A stretch of DNA of 64,000 nucleotides from Variovorax sp. UMC13 (GCF_014170375.1 NZ_LZZW01000041.1:1-64000), one strand, 5' to 3'; shown: positions 16,956 through 25,868, counted from the stretch's first letter. The notes: a model not told the origin generated them from the letters alone. Numbers and translations are program-made.

Positions 16956-17789
16956 CTATCTTTCCGAAGCGGCGGCCGCGGCGGGGGCCGGCACGTCATG
17001 CAGGGCTTCCATCGCGCGCAGGCCGCGTCCGCCGAGGAAGTATTCGCGGATGAAGGGATGCTCGCAAGCGATCACCTCCCGCGGCAGGCCCGAGACGATC
17101 ACGTGCTGGTCGGCCAGCACCGCGATGCGGGTGCTCAGGTCGAACAGCGTGTCGAGGTCGTGCGTGACCATCACCACCGTGAGCCCGAGCTCGCGGTGCA
17201 GGCTGCGCAGCAGGTCGCAGAAGCCGTCGGCGCTCTCGGGGTCGAGCCCCGCCGTGGGCTCGTCGAGCAGCAGCAGCGGCGGGTCCATGATCAGCGCGCG
17301 CGCCAGCGCCACCCGCTTGATCATGCCGCCCGACAGCGCCGACGGGCTCTTGTGGGCCTGCGCCGGATCGAGCCCCACCAGCTGCAGCTTGACCAGCGCC
17401 GCGTCGCGGATCAGGTCGTCGGGCAGCAGCTTGAGTTCGCGCAGCGGCAGCGCGATGTTCTCCAGCACGCTGAAGGCCGAGAACAGCGCGCCGTGCTGGA
17501 ACAGCATGCCGACCTTGGCCGCGTCCCGCGCGCCGAGCTGGCCCGGGCGCTGGCCCAGCACCGTGACCTCGCCGCGCGTCGGATGCTCGAGCCCGAGGAT
17601 CTGGCGCAGCAGCACCGTCTTGCCGGTGCCCGAGCCGCCGACCAGCGACAGCACCTCGCCGCGCCGGATCGTCAGGTCGAGGTCGCGGTGCACCACCTGC
17701 TCGCCGCCGCCGTTCGAGGACGGGAAGGCGGTCCGGAGCTGGCGGATCTCGACCACCACGGGCGCGTCGGCGGCGGGTGCGTCGATCAT
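16956..17789 (-). CDS. ABC transporter ATP-binding protein (MlaF-like)
   Basis: A 277-residue ATPase with Walker A GGSGTGKT, the signature LSGGMIKRVALARAL, Walker B LLLLDEPTAGLDP and the H-loop MVTHDLDTL. The order and context, between a permease and an MCE protein, identify it as MlaF-like. It energises phospholipid movement across the inner membrane. ATG 17789 overlaps the permease stop (ATGA), showing translational coupling. Confidence 0.95.
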   Translation of the reverse strand: MIDAPAADAPVVVEIRQLRTAFPSSNGGGEQVVHRDLDLTIRRGEVLSLVGGSGTGKTVLLRQILGLEHPTRGEVTVLGQRPGQLGARDAAKVGMLFQHGALFSAFSVLENIALPLRELKLLPDDLIRDAALVKLQLVGLDPAQAHKSPSALSGGMIKRVALARALIMDPPLLLLDEPTAGLDPESADGFCDLLRSLHRELGLTVVMVTHDLDTLFDLSTRIAVLADQHVIVSGLPREVIACEHPFIREYFLGGRGLRAMEALHDVPAPAAAAASER

Positions 17790-19006
17790 CGGAAGCCCAC
17801 GCCCTTGAACAGCACCGCGAACAGCGCATCGACCAGGATCACCACGGTGATCGAGGTCACGACCGAGGAGGTGGTACCGCGCCCCAGGCTCTCGGTGTTG
17901 GGCTTGACCTTCATGCCGAAGTAGCAGGCCACCAGCGCGATCAGGATGCCGAACACCGCCGACTTGCCCAGTGCGAGCCAGAGGTTCGACAGCGGCACCG
18001 CACGCGGCAGCGCCTGCATGAAGTAGGCCGGCGACAGGTCGAGCGCGAGGTCGGCCGCGATCATGCCGCCGAACAGCGCGGCCATCGAGGTCCACATGCT
18101 GATCAGCGGCATCGCGATGGCCAGCGCCAGCACGCGCGGCATCACCAGCCGGAAGCCGGGTGGGATGCCCATGACGCGCATCGCATCGAGTTCCTCGGTC
18201 ACGCGCATCACGCCGATCTGCGCGGTGATGGCCGAGCCCGAGCGGCCCGCCACCAGCACCGCGGCCAGCACCGGCCCGAGTTCGCGGATCAGCGAGAGGC
18301 CCAGGATGTTGACCATGAAGGTCTCGGCGCCGTAGTTGCGCAGCTGGTTCGAGGTCAGGTAGGCCAGCACCACGCCGATCAGCAGCCCGACCAGCGCCGT
18401 GATCGGCAGCGCCGTGGTGCCAAACTGGTAGAGCTGGCCCGAGAGGTCGCGCCAGGGGCCGCGGTGCGGCGCGCGGATCAGCGTGCCGATGTCGAGCACC
18501 AGCTGACCGATCATCTGCAGGAAGTCGCGCGCCACCGCCAGCCCGCGCGGACCGTTGTGGGCGAAGGACTTGAAGCGGTCCGCCAGCGTGGGCCGGGGCT
18601 CGACCGGCGGCCGGCAGGTGAACTTGGCGACGTGCTCGAGCACCGCCTTGTGCGAGGGATCGAGTTCCAGCCGCTGCGGCCAGGCGCCGCCCCAGTGGTT
18701 CCAGAGCACCTGGGCGCCGATGTGGTCGAGCTGCTCGATCGGCCGCAGGTCCCAGGCCAGCTCCGACTGCTGCGGCAGTGCGCGCAGGCCCTGCGCCAGC
18801 GCGTTCCAGTCGCCGCGCGAGGAGAAGGCCAGCACCGTCCAGAGCCCCTGTGCCACGACCCCGCCGGCGCCATCGGCCACGATGCGCGGCGGCGCGGACA
18901 CCACCCCGCTCGGCGCAACAGCGACGGGGGTGGGCGCGGTGTGCGGCGCTGAAGGTGGCATGGACGCGATCTGTTCCGGAAAAGCTCTTTGTGACGGCCG
19001 CGTCAT
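17786..19006 (-). CDS. MlaE-family permease with N-terminal STAS-like domain
   Basis: The 406-residue protein combines a STAS/MlaB-like N-terminal region (about residues 40-150, with WTVLAFSSRGDWNALAQGL and LRPIEQLDHIGAQVLWNHW) with an MlaE permease domain (about 165-406, five or six helices, with the characteristic LVAGRSGSAITAQIGVMRVTEELDAM). In E. coli MlaB and MlaE are separate, so this is a fusion, as in other two-domain MlaE homologues. It is the first gene of the MCE operon. The start may be ATG 19006 or 18961; neither has a strong ribosome site. Confidence 0.92.
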   Translation of the reverse strand: MTRPSQRAFPEQIASMPPSAPHTAPTPVAVAPSGVVSAPPRIVADGAGGVVAQGLWTVLAFSSRGDWNALAQGLRALPQQSELAWDLRPIEQLDHIGAQVLWNHWGGAWPQRLELDPSHKAVLEHVAKFTCRPPVEPRPTLADRFKSFAHNGPRGLAVARDFLQMIGQLVLDIGTLIRAPHRGPWRDLSGQLYQFGTTALPITALVGLLIGVVLAYLTSNQLRNYGAETFMVNILGLSLIRELGPVLAAVLVAGRSGSAITAQIGVMRVTEELDAMRVMGIPPGFRLVMPRVLALAIAMPLISMWTSMAALFGGMIAADLALDLSPAYFMQALPRAVPLSNLWLALGKSAVFGILIALVACYFGMKVKPNTESLGRGTTSSVVTSITVVILVDALFAVLFKGVGFR

Positions 19007-19044
19007 CCTAACCGCAGGGGGTGACGCGCAGTCGCCCGCGCGCG

Positions 19045-19947
19045 CTAGCGGGTCATCGGCTGCTTCTGCTCATAGGCCAGTTCGAGCCGGTAGGCCAGGC
19101 CCAGGAACAGCGACTGCGCGAGCGCCAGCGTGCTGGTCAGCGAGCGGAAGCCGAAGGTCGCGCCGTCCTGCACCAGCAGCGTGGCCTGCGCCTGCGCGGC
19201 CAGCGGGCTCAGCTGGCTGTCGGTGATCGCGAGCAGCCGCGCGCCGCGCGCGACGGCGGCCTGCGCGACCTCGAGCGTTTCCTGCGCATAGGGCTCGAAG
19301 GACACCGCGATCAGCAGGTCGCCCGGCAGCAGCGCGCGCAGCTGGCCCTGCTGCATGTGGCCCAGGCCGTTGAGCCAGTGCACCGGCTTGGCGGTGTGCT
19401 GCAGCGCATAGGCGAGGTAGGCGCCGACGGGGAAGGCGCGGCGAGAGGCCACCAGCCACAGCGCGGGCGCGTCGAGCATCAGCGCCACGGCCGCGTCGAA
19501 CTGCGCGTCGGGCAGGGCACGCTGCAGCGCATGCAGGCTGTCGATGCTGCCGCCGATGACCTCGTGTGCGATGTGGGCCGCGGAGAGCGAATCCTTGCCG
19601 GCGCCGACCAGGTCGCGGATGCGCTCCTGGTAGTCGCGGTTCGGCGCCAGCTGCCGCACCGCGCCGACCCGGAACAGAGCCTGCATCTGCGTGAAGCCGG
19701 AAAAGCCGAAGTGCTTGGCGAAGCGCACCACCGCCGAAGGCTGCACCTCGCACTGGCGCGCCGCCTCCTGGATGCCTTCGAGCGCGAGCCGGTCGCGGCT
19801 CTTCTCCACATGGCGCGCGATGTTCTTGAGCTGCCGGCTCAGCGACGCGTAGCCCGCATGCACGGCGGCCAGGAACTCGTCGGCCGTCGCATACGGCACG
19901 GGCCCTTCGACATCGGTGCTGCTCGGAGAGGATTTTCTAGTTTTCAT
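19045..19947 (-). CDS. MurR/RpiR-family transcriptional regulator
   Basis: A 300-residue regulator with an N-terminal RpiR helix-turn-helix (about residues 22-100, GIQEAARQCEVQPSAVVRFAKHFGFSG split over this region) and a C-terminal SIS domain (about 130-265) that senses a phosphosugar. It is divergent from the iolC-DUF2090 gene, so it most likely controls inositol breakdown in response to an iol intermediate. A TAGAAA-N4-TTTCTA palindrome lies 6 bp upstream of its start, placed to repress both genes. Confidence 0.93.
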   Translation of the reverse strand: MKTRKSSPSSTDVEGPVPYATADEFLAAVHAGYASLSRQLKNIARHVEKSRDRLALEGIQEAARQCEVQPSAVVRFAKHFGFSGFTQMQALFRVGAVRQLAPNRDYQERIRDLVGAGKDSLSAAHIAHEVIGGSIDSLHALQRALPDAQFDAAVALMLDAPALWLVASRRAFPVGAYLAYALQHTAKPVHWLNGLGHMQQGQLRALLPGDLLIAVSFEPYAQETLEVAQAAVARGARLLAITDSQLSPLAAQAQATLLVQDGATFGFRSLTSTLALAQSLFLGLAYRLELAYEQKQPMTR

Positions 19948-19968
19948 TAATTTAGAAATACTTTTCTA
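19933..19968. promoter_or_regulatory. Probable RpiR operator
   Basis: A perfect palindrome TAGAAA-TACT-TTTCTA at 19953-19968, plus a further TTTTCTAG half-site at 19933-19940 at the start of the regulator gene. The AGAA-N6-TTCT core resembles the GGAA-N6-TTCC pattern reported for rhizobial IolR, also an RpiR protein. It is AT-rich against a GC-rich background. Confidence 0.6.
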
Positions 19969-20069
19969 TTTTCCACTATCATCGGCCTTGCAAACCATTA
20001 TCTGGTGCGCCTTTTCCGCCCGCGGCAGCGCGGCCTGGCGCACCCTCCCGGAGACCACGCGAGGACGCG

Positions 20070-22031
20070 ATGAGCACACTTCACTTTCCAACGGAGCGGC
20101 CCTTCGACGTGGCCTGCCTGGGCCGGCTGGCCGTCGACCTGTACGCGCAGCAGATCGGCTGCAGCCTCGAAGAAGCGACCAGCTTCGCCAAGTACCTGGG
20201 CGGCTCGTCTGCCAACATCGCCTTCGGCACCGCCCGCCTCGGCCTGCGCTCGGCCATGGTCTCGCGCGTGGGCAAAGAGCAGAACGGGCGCTTCCTGCTC
20301 GACACGCTGCGGCGCGAAGGCTGCGACACCAGCCAGGTGCAGATCGACGACCAGCGCCTGACCGGCATGGTGCTGCTGGGCATCAAGGACCAGGACACCT
20401 TCCCGCTGCTGTTCGCCCGCGAGAACTGCGCCGACATGGCGCTCGACGCCGACGCCATCGACGAGGCCTTCCTGGCCCGTTGCCGCGCGCTGGTGATCAC
20501 CGGCACGCACCTGAGCACGCCGACCGTGCTCGCGGCCAGCCGCCGCGCGCTCGACATCGCAGGCCGCCACGGCCTGGTGCGCGTCCTCGACATCGACTAC
20601 CGCCCGGTGCTCTGGGGCCTGGCGGCCAAGGGCGACGGCGAGACGCGCTATATCGGCAACCAGGACGTGAGCCGCCACCTGCAGGCGCAGCTCGACCAGT
20701 TCGAGCTGATCATCGGCACCGAGGAAGAGTGGCTGATCGCCGGCGGCGTCGAGGGCGACCTCATGGCCTGCCTGCGCCGCGTGCGCGAATGCACGCAGGC
20801 CGTGCTGGTGGTGAAGCGCGGGCCACTGGGCTGCAGCATCGTCGAAGGCGCGATCCCCGCGGCGCTCGACGACGCGCTGACCGTGTTCGGCGAGCGCATC
20901 GAGGTGCTCAACGTGCTGGGCGCGGGCGACGCTTTCGCCTCGGGCCTGCTGGCCGGCCTGCTGCGCGGCAAGTCGCTGGCCGAATCGGCCGCCATCGCCA
21001 ACGCCTGCGGCGCGATCGTGGTGTCGCGCCACGGCTGCGCGCCCGCGATGCCGACGCCGGCCGAGCTGGACCACTGGTTCTCCGGCCACCGGCATCCCAA
21101 GCCCGACCGCGACCCGCAGCTGTCGCACCTGCACCGCGTGTCGGTCCGCCGCGCCGCCTGGCCCGAGCTCTATGTGCTGGCCTACGACCACCGCTCCCAG
21201 TTCGAGGACCTGGCGCGCCAGGCCGGCGCCGACGCCGCGCGCCTCCCGGGGCTGAAGAAGCTGATCAATCAGGTGGTGGCCGAGGTCGGCCGCGACCCGG
21301 GCTGCGAAGGCAAGCTGGGCGTGCTGATCGACGGCCGCATCGGCGAGGCCGCGCTGCACGACGCCACCGGCCGCGGCTGGTGGATCGGTCGCCCGATCGA
21401 GAAGCCGGGCTCGCGCCCGTTGCGTTTCGACGGCACCCATTCGCTGGCCTCGCAGCTGCTGCACTGGCCGCGCGAGCACACGGTGAAGTGCCTGGTGTTC
21501 TATCACCCCGACGACGCCACCGCGCTGCGCGCCGAGCAGGACGAATGGCTGCAGCAGGTCTGGGAAGCGACCCGCGCGAGCGGGCACGAACTGCTGCTCG
21601 AGGTGATCCCGCCCAAGGACACGCTGGCGCCCGGCGACACCGGCGAGGCCGTGCTGCGCGCCATCCGCCACTTCTACGACCTCGGCTTCAAGCCTGAGTG
21701 GTGGAAGGTCGGCACCATGGCAGCGCGCCACTGGCAGGCGCTCGATGCGCTGGTACAGGAGCGCGACCCCTACTGCCGCGGCGCGGTGATCCTGGGCCTG
21801 TCGCAGCCGCTGGAGCAGCTGGTGGCGGGCTTCGCCGAGGCGCAGGCGCCGATCGTCAAGGGCTTCATGATCGGCCGCACCGTCTGGGCCGGCCACAGCC
21901 TCGCGTGGCTGCGCAACGAGATCGACGACGGCACACTGCAGGCGCGGGTGGCGGCCGACTTCCGGCGCCTGATCGCCGGCTGGCGCGCGAGCCGCGCGAC
22001 GGTGGCGAACGGCGAAGAGGTGGCGGCATGA
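20070..22031 (+). CDS. iolC: Bifunctional 5-dehydro-2-deoxygluconokinase / 5-dehydro-2-deoxyphosphogluconate aldolase
   Basis: A 653-residue fusion of two inositol-pathway enzymes. Residues about 12-335 are a PfkB-type sugar kinase (GRLAVDLYAQQIG, YLGGSSANIAFGTARLG, and the catalytic NVLGAGDAFASG), which phosphorylates 5-dehydro-2-deoxygluconate. Residues about 345-640 are the DUF2090 domain (LYVLAYDHRSQFEDL, WWKVGTM), the aldolase that yields malonate semialdehyde and dihydroxyacetone phosphate. The start at ATG 20070 follows a GC-rich leader. It overlaps iolB by 4 bp. The divergent RpiR gene probably regulates it. Confidence 0.95.
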   Translation: MSTLHFPTERPFDVACLGRLAVDLYAQQIGCSLEEATSFAKYLGGSSANIAFGTARLGLRSAMVSRVGKEQNGRFLLDTLRREGCDTSQVQIDDQRLTGMVLLGIKDQDTFPLLFARENCADMALDADAIDEAFLARCRALVITGTHLSTPTVLAASRRALDIAGRHGLVRVLDIDYRPVLWGLAAKGDGETRYIGNQDVSRHLQAQLDQFELIIGTEEEWLIAGGVEGDLMACLRRVRECTQAVLVVKRGPLGCSIVEGAIPAALDDALTVFGERIEVLNVLGAGDAFASGLLAGLLRGKSLAESAAIANACGAIVVSRHGCAPAMPTPAELDHWFSGHRHPKPDRDPQLSHLHRVSVRRAAWPELYVLAYDHRSQFEDLARQAGADAARLPGLKKLINQVVAEVGRDPGCEGKLGVLIDGRIGEAALHDATGRGWWIGRPIEKPGSRPLRFDGTHSLASQLLHWPREHTVKCLVFYHPDDATALRAEQDEWLQQVWEATRASGHELLLEVIPPKDTLAPGDTGEAVLRAIRHFYDLGFKPEWWKVGTMAARHWQALDALVQERDPYCRGAVILGLSQPLEQLVAGFAEAQAPIVKGFMIGRTVWAGHSLAWLRNEIDDGTLQARVAADFRRLIAGWRASRATVANGEEVAA

Positions 22032-22822
22032 GCCTGCTCGTCAAAGCCAACCCCGACGGCCGCGTGATCGCCGAGGTCACGCCCGCCTCCGCCGGCTGGA
22101 CGCACGTGGGCTTCAAGGCCCTGCGCCTGTCCGCGGGCGACGAAGAGCGCTGGCACACCGGCGCGCGCGAGCTCTGCATCACGGTGCTGAGCGGCCAGGT
22201 CGACGTGCATGTCGGCGAGCGCCGCTTCAGCGCGCTGGGCAGCCGCGCCTCCGTGTTCGAGGAACGCTCGCCCACGGCGGTCTACGTGCCGCCCGGACGC
22301 GAGGTGCGCGTCACCGCGCTCGGCGCGGCCGAGATTGCGCTGAGCACCGCGCCCGCCACCGGCCGCTTCGACGCCCGCGTGATCGAACCCGAGCAGATGA
22401 CGCGCAGCGTGCGCGGCCAGGGCAGCAACACGCGCCATGTGTGCGACATCCTGCCCGAGTCGGCGCCGGCCGAAGGGCTGCTGGTGGTCGAGGTGATCAC
22501 GCCCGCGGGCAATGCCTCGAGCTACCCGCCGCACAAACACGACAGCGCCGGCGAGGCCGAGACCGTGCTGGAGGAGACCTACTACCACCAGCTCAACCCG
22601 GCCCAGGGCTTCGCCTTCCAGCGCGTCTACACCGACGACCGCAGCATCGACCAATCGATGGCGGTGGAGCACCGCGACACGGTGCTGGTGCCGCGCGGCT
22701 ACCACCCCTGCGTCGCGCCGCACGGCTATGACCTGTACTACCTGAACACCATGGCAGGCCCCGAGCGCCGCTGGGCCTTCAAGAACGACCCCGCCCACGA
22801 ATGGATGGTGGCGCCGCGCTGA
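22028..22822 (+). CDS. iolB: 5-deoxy-glucuronate isomerase
   Basis: A 264-residue two-cupin protein that isomerises 5-deoxy-glucuronate to 5-dehydro-2-deoxygluconate, the substrate of IolC. Metal-binding motifs are visible: SYPPHKHD and, later, VPRGYHPCVAPHGYDLYYLN, both standard for IolB. ATG 22028 overlaps the iolC stop (ATGA), so translation is coupled. Downstream is an 88-bp gap and a Bug-type binding protein; iolD, iolE and iolG do not follow, as they often do elsewhere. Confidence 0.95.
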   Translation: MSLLVKANPDGRVIAEVTPASAGWTHVGFKALRLSAGDEERWHTGARELCITVLSGQVDVHVGERRFSALGSRASVFEERSPTAVYVPPGREVRVTALGAAEIALSTAPATGRFDARVIEPEQMTRSVRGQGSNTRHVCDILPESAPAEGLLVVEVITPAGNASSYPPHKHDSAGEAETVLEETYYHQLNPAQGFAFQRVYTDDRSIDQSMAVEHRDTVLVPRGYHPCVAPHGYDLYYLNTMAGPERRWAFKNDPAHEWMVAPR

Positions 22823-22910
22823 CGGCGACGCCAGCACCGCACCCACAAAAAGAAGAGTCCGCGCGACGGCGCGCGGGCACAGCGTTCAACACTCGGAGAC
22901 AACCCTCACC

Positions 22911-23882
22911 ATGAAGCGCAACACCCTTCGCATCCTCGCGGCCGCCCTGCTGGCCACCACCTTCGGCGCGCAGGCGCAGCCTGGCTTTCCGACCCAGCCC
23001 GTGAAGTGGGTGGTGCCCTACGCCCCGGGCGGCACGACCGACGTGATCGCACGCCAGCTGGCGATCCGCATGGGCCAGGACCTGGGCCAGCCGGTGATCG
23101 TCGACAACAAGCCGGGCGCGGCCAGCATCATCGGCGCCACCTTCATCGCGCGCTCGGCGCCCGACGGCTACACGGTCGGCACCGCCGACTCGGGCACCCT
23201 CGCCTTCAACCCGGCGATGTACTCCAGCCTGAGCTACAACGCCGACAAGGACTTCAGCTTCATCGGCGGCCTGGGCCGGATGCCGCTGGTGCTGGCGGTG
23301 CATCCCGCCTTCCCGGCGAAGAACGTGCAGGAGTTCCTGGCGCTCGCGCGCAAGACGCCGGGCGCGGTCTCGTCGGGCTCCTCGGGCCCGGGATCGCCGC
23401 TGCACGTGGCACTCGAGCTCTTCAAGCAGCGCACCCAGACCGACATCCTGCACGTGGCCTACAAAGGCTCGGCGCCCGCGATCCAGGACCTGATGGCCGG
23501 CCAGGTGAACGCGATGTTCGTCGACCTGCCGCCCAGCCTGTCGATGATCAAGGCCGGCAAGGTGCGCGTGCTGGCGGTGGCCACGCCGCAGCGGCTGGCC
23601 ATCCTGCCGGACGTGCCGACCATGGCCGAGGCCGGCGTGCCCGGCTTCGAGGCCTACGCATGGCAGGGCTTCGTCGGCCCGGCCAAGCTGTCGCCGACGG
23701 TGATCGAGCGTCTCAACAAGGACCTGGTCGCGGCGCTCAGGAACCCGGAGACGCGCGCCAAGCTCGAGGAGATCGGCATCCAGCCGATGCCGATGACGCC
23801 GCAGCAGTTCGCCGACTTCACGCGCAGCGAGCAGAAGCTCTGGTCGGGCGTGATCAAGGCCGCCAACATCAAGCTGGACTGA
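22911..23882 (+). CDS. Tripartite tricarboxylate transporter substrate-binding protein (Bug)
   Basis: A 323-residue periplasmic binding protein with a signal peptide (cleavage near GAQAQ) and the Bug-family layout: YPxxPVKWVVPYAPGGTTDVIAR at the N-terminus, VIVDNKPGAASIIGA, and HVAYKGSAPAIQDLMAGQVNAMF. Bug proteins bind carboxylates and related ligands, and most in Burkholderiales have no adjacent TctA/TctB membrane genes, as here. It follows iolB by 88 bp in the same direction, so the ligand may be linked to inositol metabolism; that is inference. Confidence 0.93.
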   Translation: MKRNTLRILAAALLATTFGAQAQPGFPTQPVKWVVPYAPGGTTDVIARQLAIRMGQDLGQPVIVDNKPGAASIIGATFIARSAPDGYTVGTADSGTLAFNPAMYSSLSYNADKDFSFIGGLGRMPLVLAVHPAFPAKNVQEFLALARKTPGAVSSGSSGPGSPLHVALELFKQRTQTDILHVAYKGSAPAIQDLMAGQVNAMFVDLPPSLSMIKAGKVRVLAVATPQRLAILPDVPTMAEAGVPGFEAYAWQGFVGPAKLSPTVIERLNKDLVAALRNPETRAKLEEIGIQPMPMTPQQFADFTRSEQKLWSGVIKAANIKLD

Positions 23883-23908
23883 ATCCCGGCACGCCAACGG
23901 AGACCCTC

Positions 23909-24892
23909 ATGAACCCATCCCGCCTTCCCACCCGCCGCAGCGCCTGCGGCGCCCTCGCCGCGCTGATGGCCGGCGCCGTGCTGCCCGCCGCGGCCCAGTC
24001 GGGTGCCTACCCGAACCGCCCGATCGAGCTGATCGTGCCCTTCGCCGCCGGCGGCGGCACCGACGTGCTGGCGCGCTCGCTCGCAGAGTCGGCGCGCAAG
24101 CACCTGCCGCAGAGCCTGATCGTGATCAACAAGGCCGGCGCGAGCGGCGCCGTGGGCTGGTCCGAGCTGATCAATGCCAAGCCCGATGGCTACAAGCTCG
24201 CGATCATCACGGTCGAGCTGACCATGATCCCGCACATGGGCCTGGCCAAGTTCACGGCCGACGACCTGGCGCCCATCGTGCGCCTCAACGCCGACCCGGC
24301 CACGCTCGCGGTGCGTGCCGATTCGCCGTTCAAGACCCTCGAGGACCTGCTCGCGGCCGCGCGCAAGGACGCGGGCGGCGTGCGCATCGGCAACGCCGGC
24401 CCCGGCTCGCTGGGCCACCTCGCGGCGGCCGCGCTCGAGGACAAGACCGGCACCCGCTTCAACCACGTGCCCTTCCGCGGCGCGAACCCGGCGGTGCTCG
24501 ACCTGCTGGGCGGCCACATCGAGGCGGTGGCGGTGACGCCGGTGGAAGTCGCGACCTACGTGGCCGCGGGCAAGATCCGGCCGCTGGCCGTGATGGCCGA
24601 GCAGCGCATCGCGGCCGGCTGGGAGCAGGTGCCGACCTTGAAGGAACGCAGGATCGACCTGGTTGTCGGCGGCTGGCGCGGCCTGGCGGCGCCGAAGAAC
24701 ACGCCGCCCGAGGTGCTCGCGCTGCTGGCCAGCGCCTTCGCCAAGACGCTTCAGGAGCCCGCGCTGCGCGAGACCATGGCCAAGCAGAACATGGGCGAGG
24801 GCTACCTCGACGAGCCCGCCTTCAAGGCGCTGATCGCGCGCGACAACGCGAACTTCAAGCAGCTGATCGACAAGCTGGGCATCAAGGCCTGA
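23909..24892 (+). CDS. Second Bug-family substrate-binding protein
   Basis: A 327-residue Bug protein with a twin-arginine-like signal peptide (TRRSACGALAALMAGAVL, cleavage after AAAQ). Family motifs are YPNRPIELIVPFAAGGGTDVLAR, INKAGASGAVG and HVPFRGANPAVLDLLGGHIEA. It begins 26 bp after the first Bug gene stop. The two proteins are clearly diverged paralogues, not a recent duplication, so they probably bind different ligands. No TctAB membrane genes are nearby. It converges on a LysR gene. Confidence 0.93.
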   Translation: MNPSRLPTRRSACGALAALMAGAVLPAAAQSGAYPNRPIELIVPFAAGGGTDVLARSLAESARKHLPQSLIVINKAGASGAVGWSELINAKPDGYKLAIITVELTMIPHMGLAKFTADDLAPIVRLNADPATLAVRADSPFKTLEDLLAAARKDAGGVRIGNAGPGSLGHLAAAALEDKTGTRFNHVPFRGANPAVLDLLGGHIEAVAVTPVEVATYVAAGKIRPLAVMAEQRIAAGWEQVPTLKERRIDLVVGGWRGLAAPKNTPPEVLALLASAFAKTLQEPALRETMAKQNMGEGYLDEPAFKALIARDNANFKQLIDKLGIKA

Positions 24893-24905
24893 AGCCCGAC
24901 GCTCC

Positions 24906-25841
24906 TCAGGCCGCGAACCCTTCGGCCAGCTCCTCGCGCAACCAGCTGACGAAGGCCGTCACCGCGCGCGGCACGTGCGTGGCATAGGGGCGGATCGCAT
25001 AGAGCCGGTCGCCGAAGGCGCCGACCGGCTGCCATTTGGGCAGCACCTCGACCAGCTTGCCGGCCTGCAATGCCGACTGGGCGCTGAAGTCGGGCAGCAG
25101 CGCGATGCCGAGGCCGGCGATCGCGGCGTCGCGCAGCGCCTCGCTGTTGTTGGCGGCCAGCGGGCCCGACACCGGCACCGTGACGCGCGGCGCGGCCGAG
25201 GGCTTGCGCGTCTCGAAATGCCAGGCCGGCGTGTCCTGCGCGCGCGGGTAGTGCAGGCAGTCGTGGCCGCCCAGGTCGGCCGGCGCCTCCGGCAGGCCGC
25301 GCCGTCGCAGGTAGGCGCGGCTGGCCACCAGCACCGAGCGGGTCTCGCAGAGCGTCCACGCCACGTGGGTGTCGGGCGGCGCGGCGGTATGACGGACCGC
25401 CAGGTCGAAGCCCTCCATCGCCAGCGAGCTGAGCCGGTCCGACAGCTCGAGCTCGATGCGCACCTCGGGCTGCGCGCGCAGGAAGTCGGCCAGCCGCGGC
25501 ACCAGCTGCTGGCGCGCGAAGGCCACCGGCGCGGTCACGCGCACCCGGCCGCGCGGCACGCCCGCCAGGTCGCGCACGCCGGAAAAGCTGTGGGCGATCT
25601 GTTCGAAGGGGGCGCGCATGTCCTCCACCAGCCGCTGCCCGGCCTCGGTAAGCCGCACGCTGCGCGTGGTGCGCTGCACCAGCGGCACGCCGGCCGCGCG
25701 CTCGAGCTCGGCGATGCGCTGGCTCATCGCCGCCTTGCTCACGCCCAGGCGCTGCGCGGCGGCGGTGAAGCTGCCCTGCTGGCTCAGCACCGTGAGCCAG
25801 TGCAGGTGGGTCCAGAGCGACTCGATCTTTTGGTCTTCCAT
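24906..25841 (-). CDS. LysR-family transcriptional regulator
   Basis: A 311-residue LTTR of the AaeR/DmlR-like group. Helix-turn-helix: GSFTAAAQRLGVSKAAMSQRIAELERAAGVPLVQRTTRSVRLTEAG; the binding domain follows. ATG 25841 (MEDQKIES) is preferred over 25859 and 25868 because a perfect palindrome, TTGTTC-N8-GAACAA at 25849-25868, lies directly upstream and would otherwise be inside the coding sequence. It is divergent from mmsA and is the likely regulator of that gene and of itself. All three starts are in frame. Confidence 0.9.
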   Translation of the reverse strand: MEDQKIESLWTHLHWLTVLSQQGSFTAAAQRLGVSKAAMSQRIAELERAAGVPLVQRTTRSVRLTEAGQRLVEDMRAPFEQIAHSFSGVRDLAGVPRGRVRVTAPVAFARQQLVPRLADFLRAQPEVRIELELSDRLSSLAMEGFDLAVRHTAAPPDTHVAWTLCETRSVLVASRAYLRRRGLPEAPADLGGHDCLHYPRAQDTPAWHFETRKPSAAPRVTVPVSGPLAANNSEALRDAAIAGLGIALLPDFSAQSALQAGKLVEVLPKWQPVGAFGDRLYAIRPYATHVPRAVTAFVSWLREELAEGFAA

Positions 25842-25848
25842 GCCGCCA

Positions 25849-25868
25849 TTGTTCACCATCGCGAACAA
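25849..25868. promoter_or_regulatory. Perfect palindrome, probable LysR binding site
   Basis: TTGTTC-ACCATCGC-GAACAA, with 6-bp arms and an 8-bp centre. It contains the T-N11-A layout of LTTR boxes and lies between the LysR gene and mmsA, immediately ahead of the LysR start. Divergent regulation with autorepression is the usual arrangement. Confidence 0.6.
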
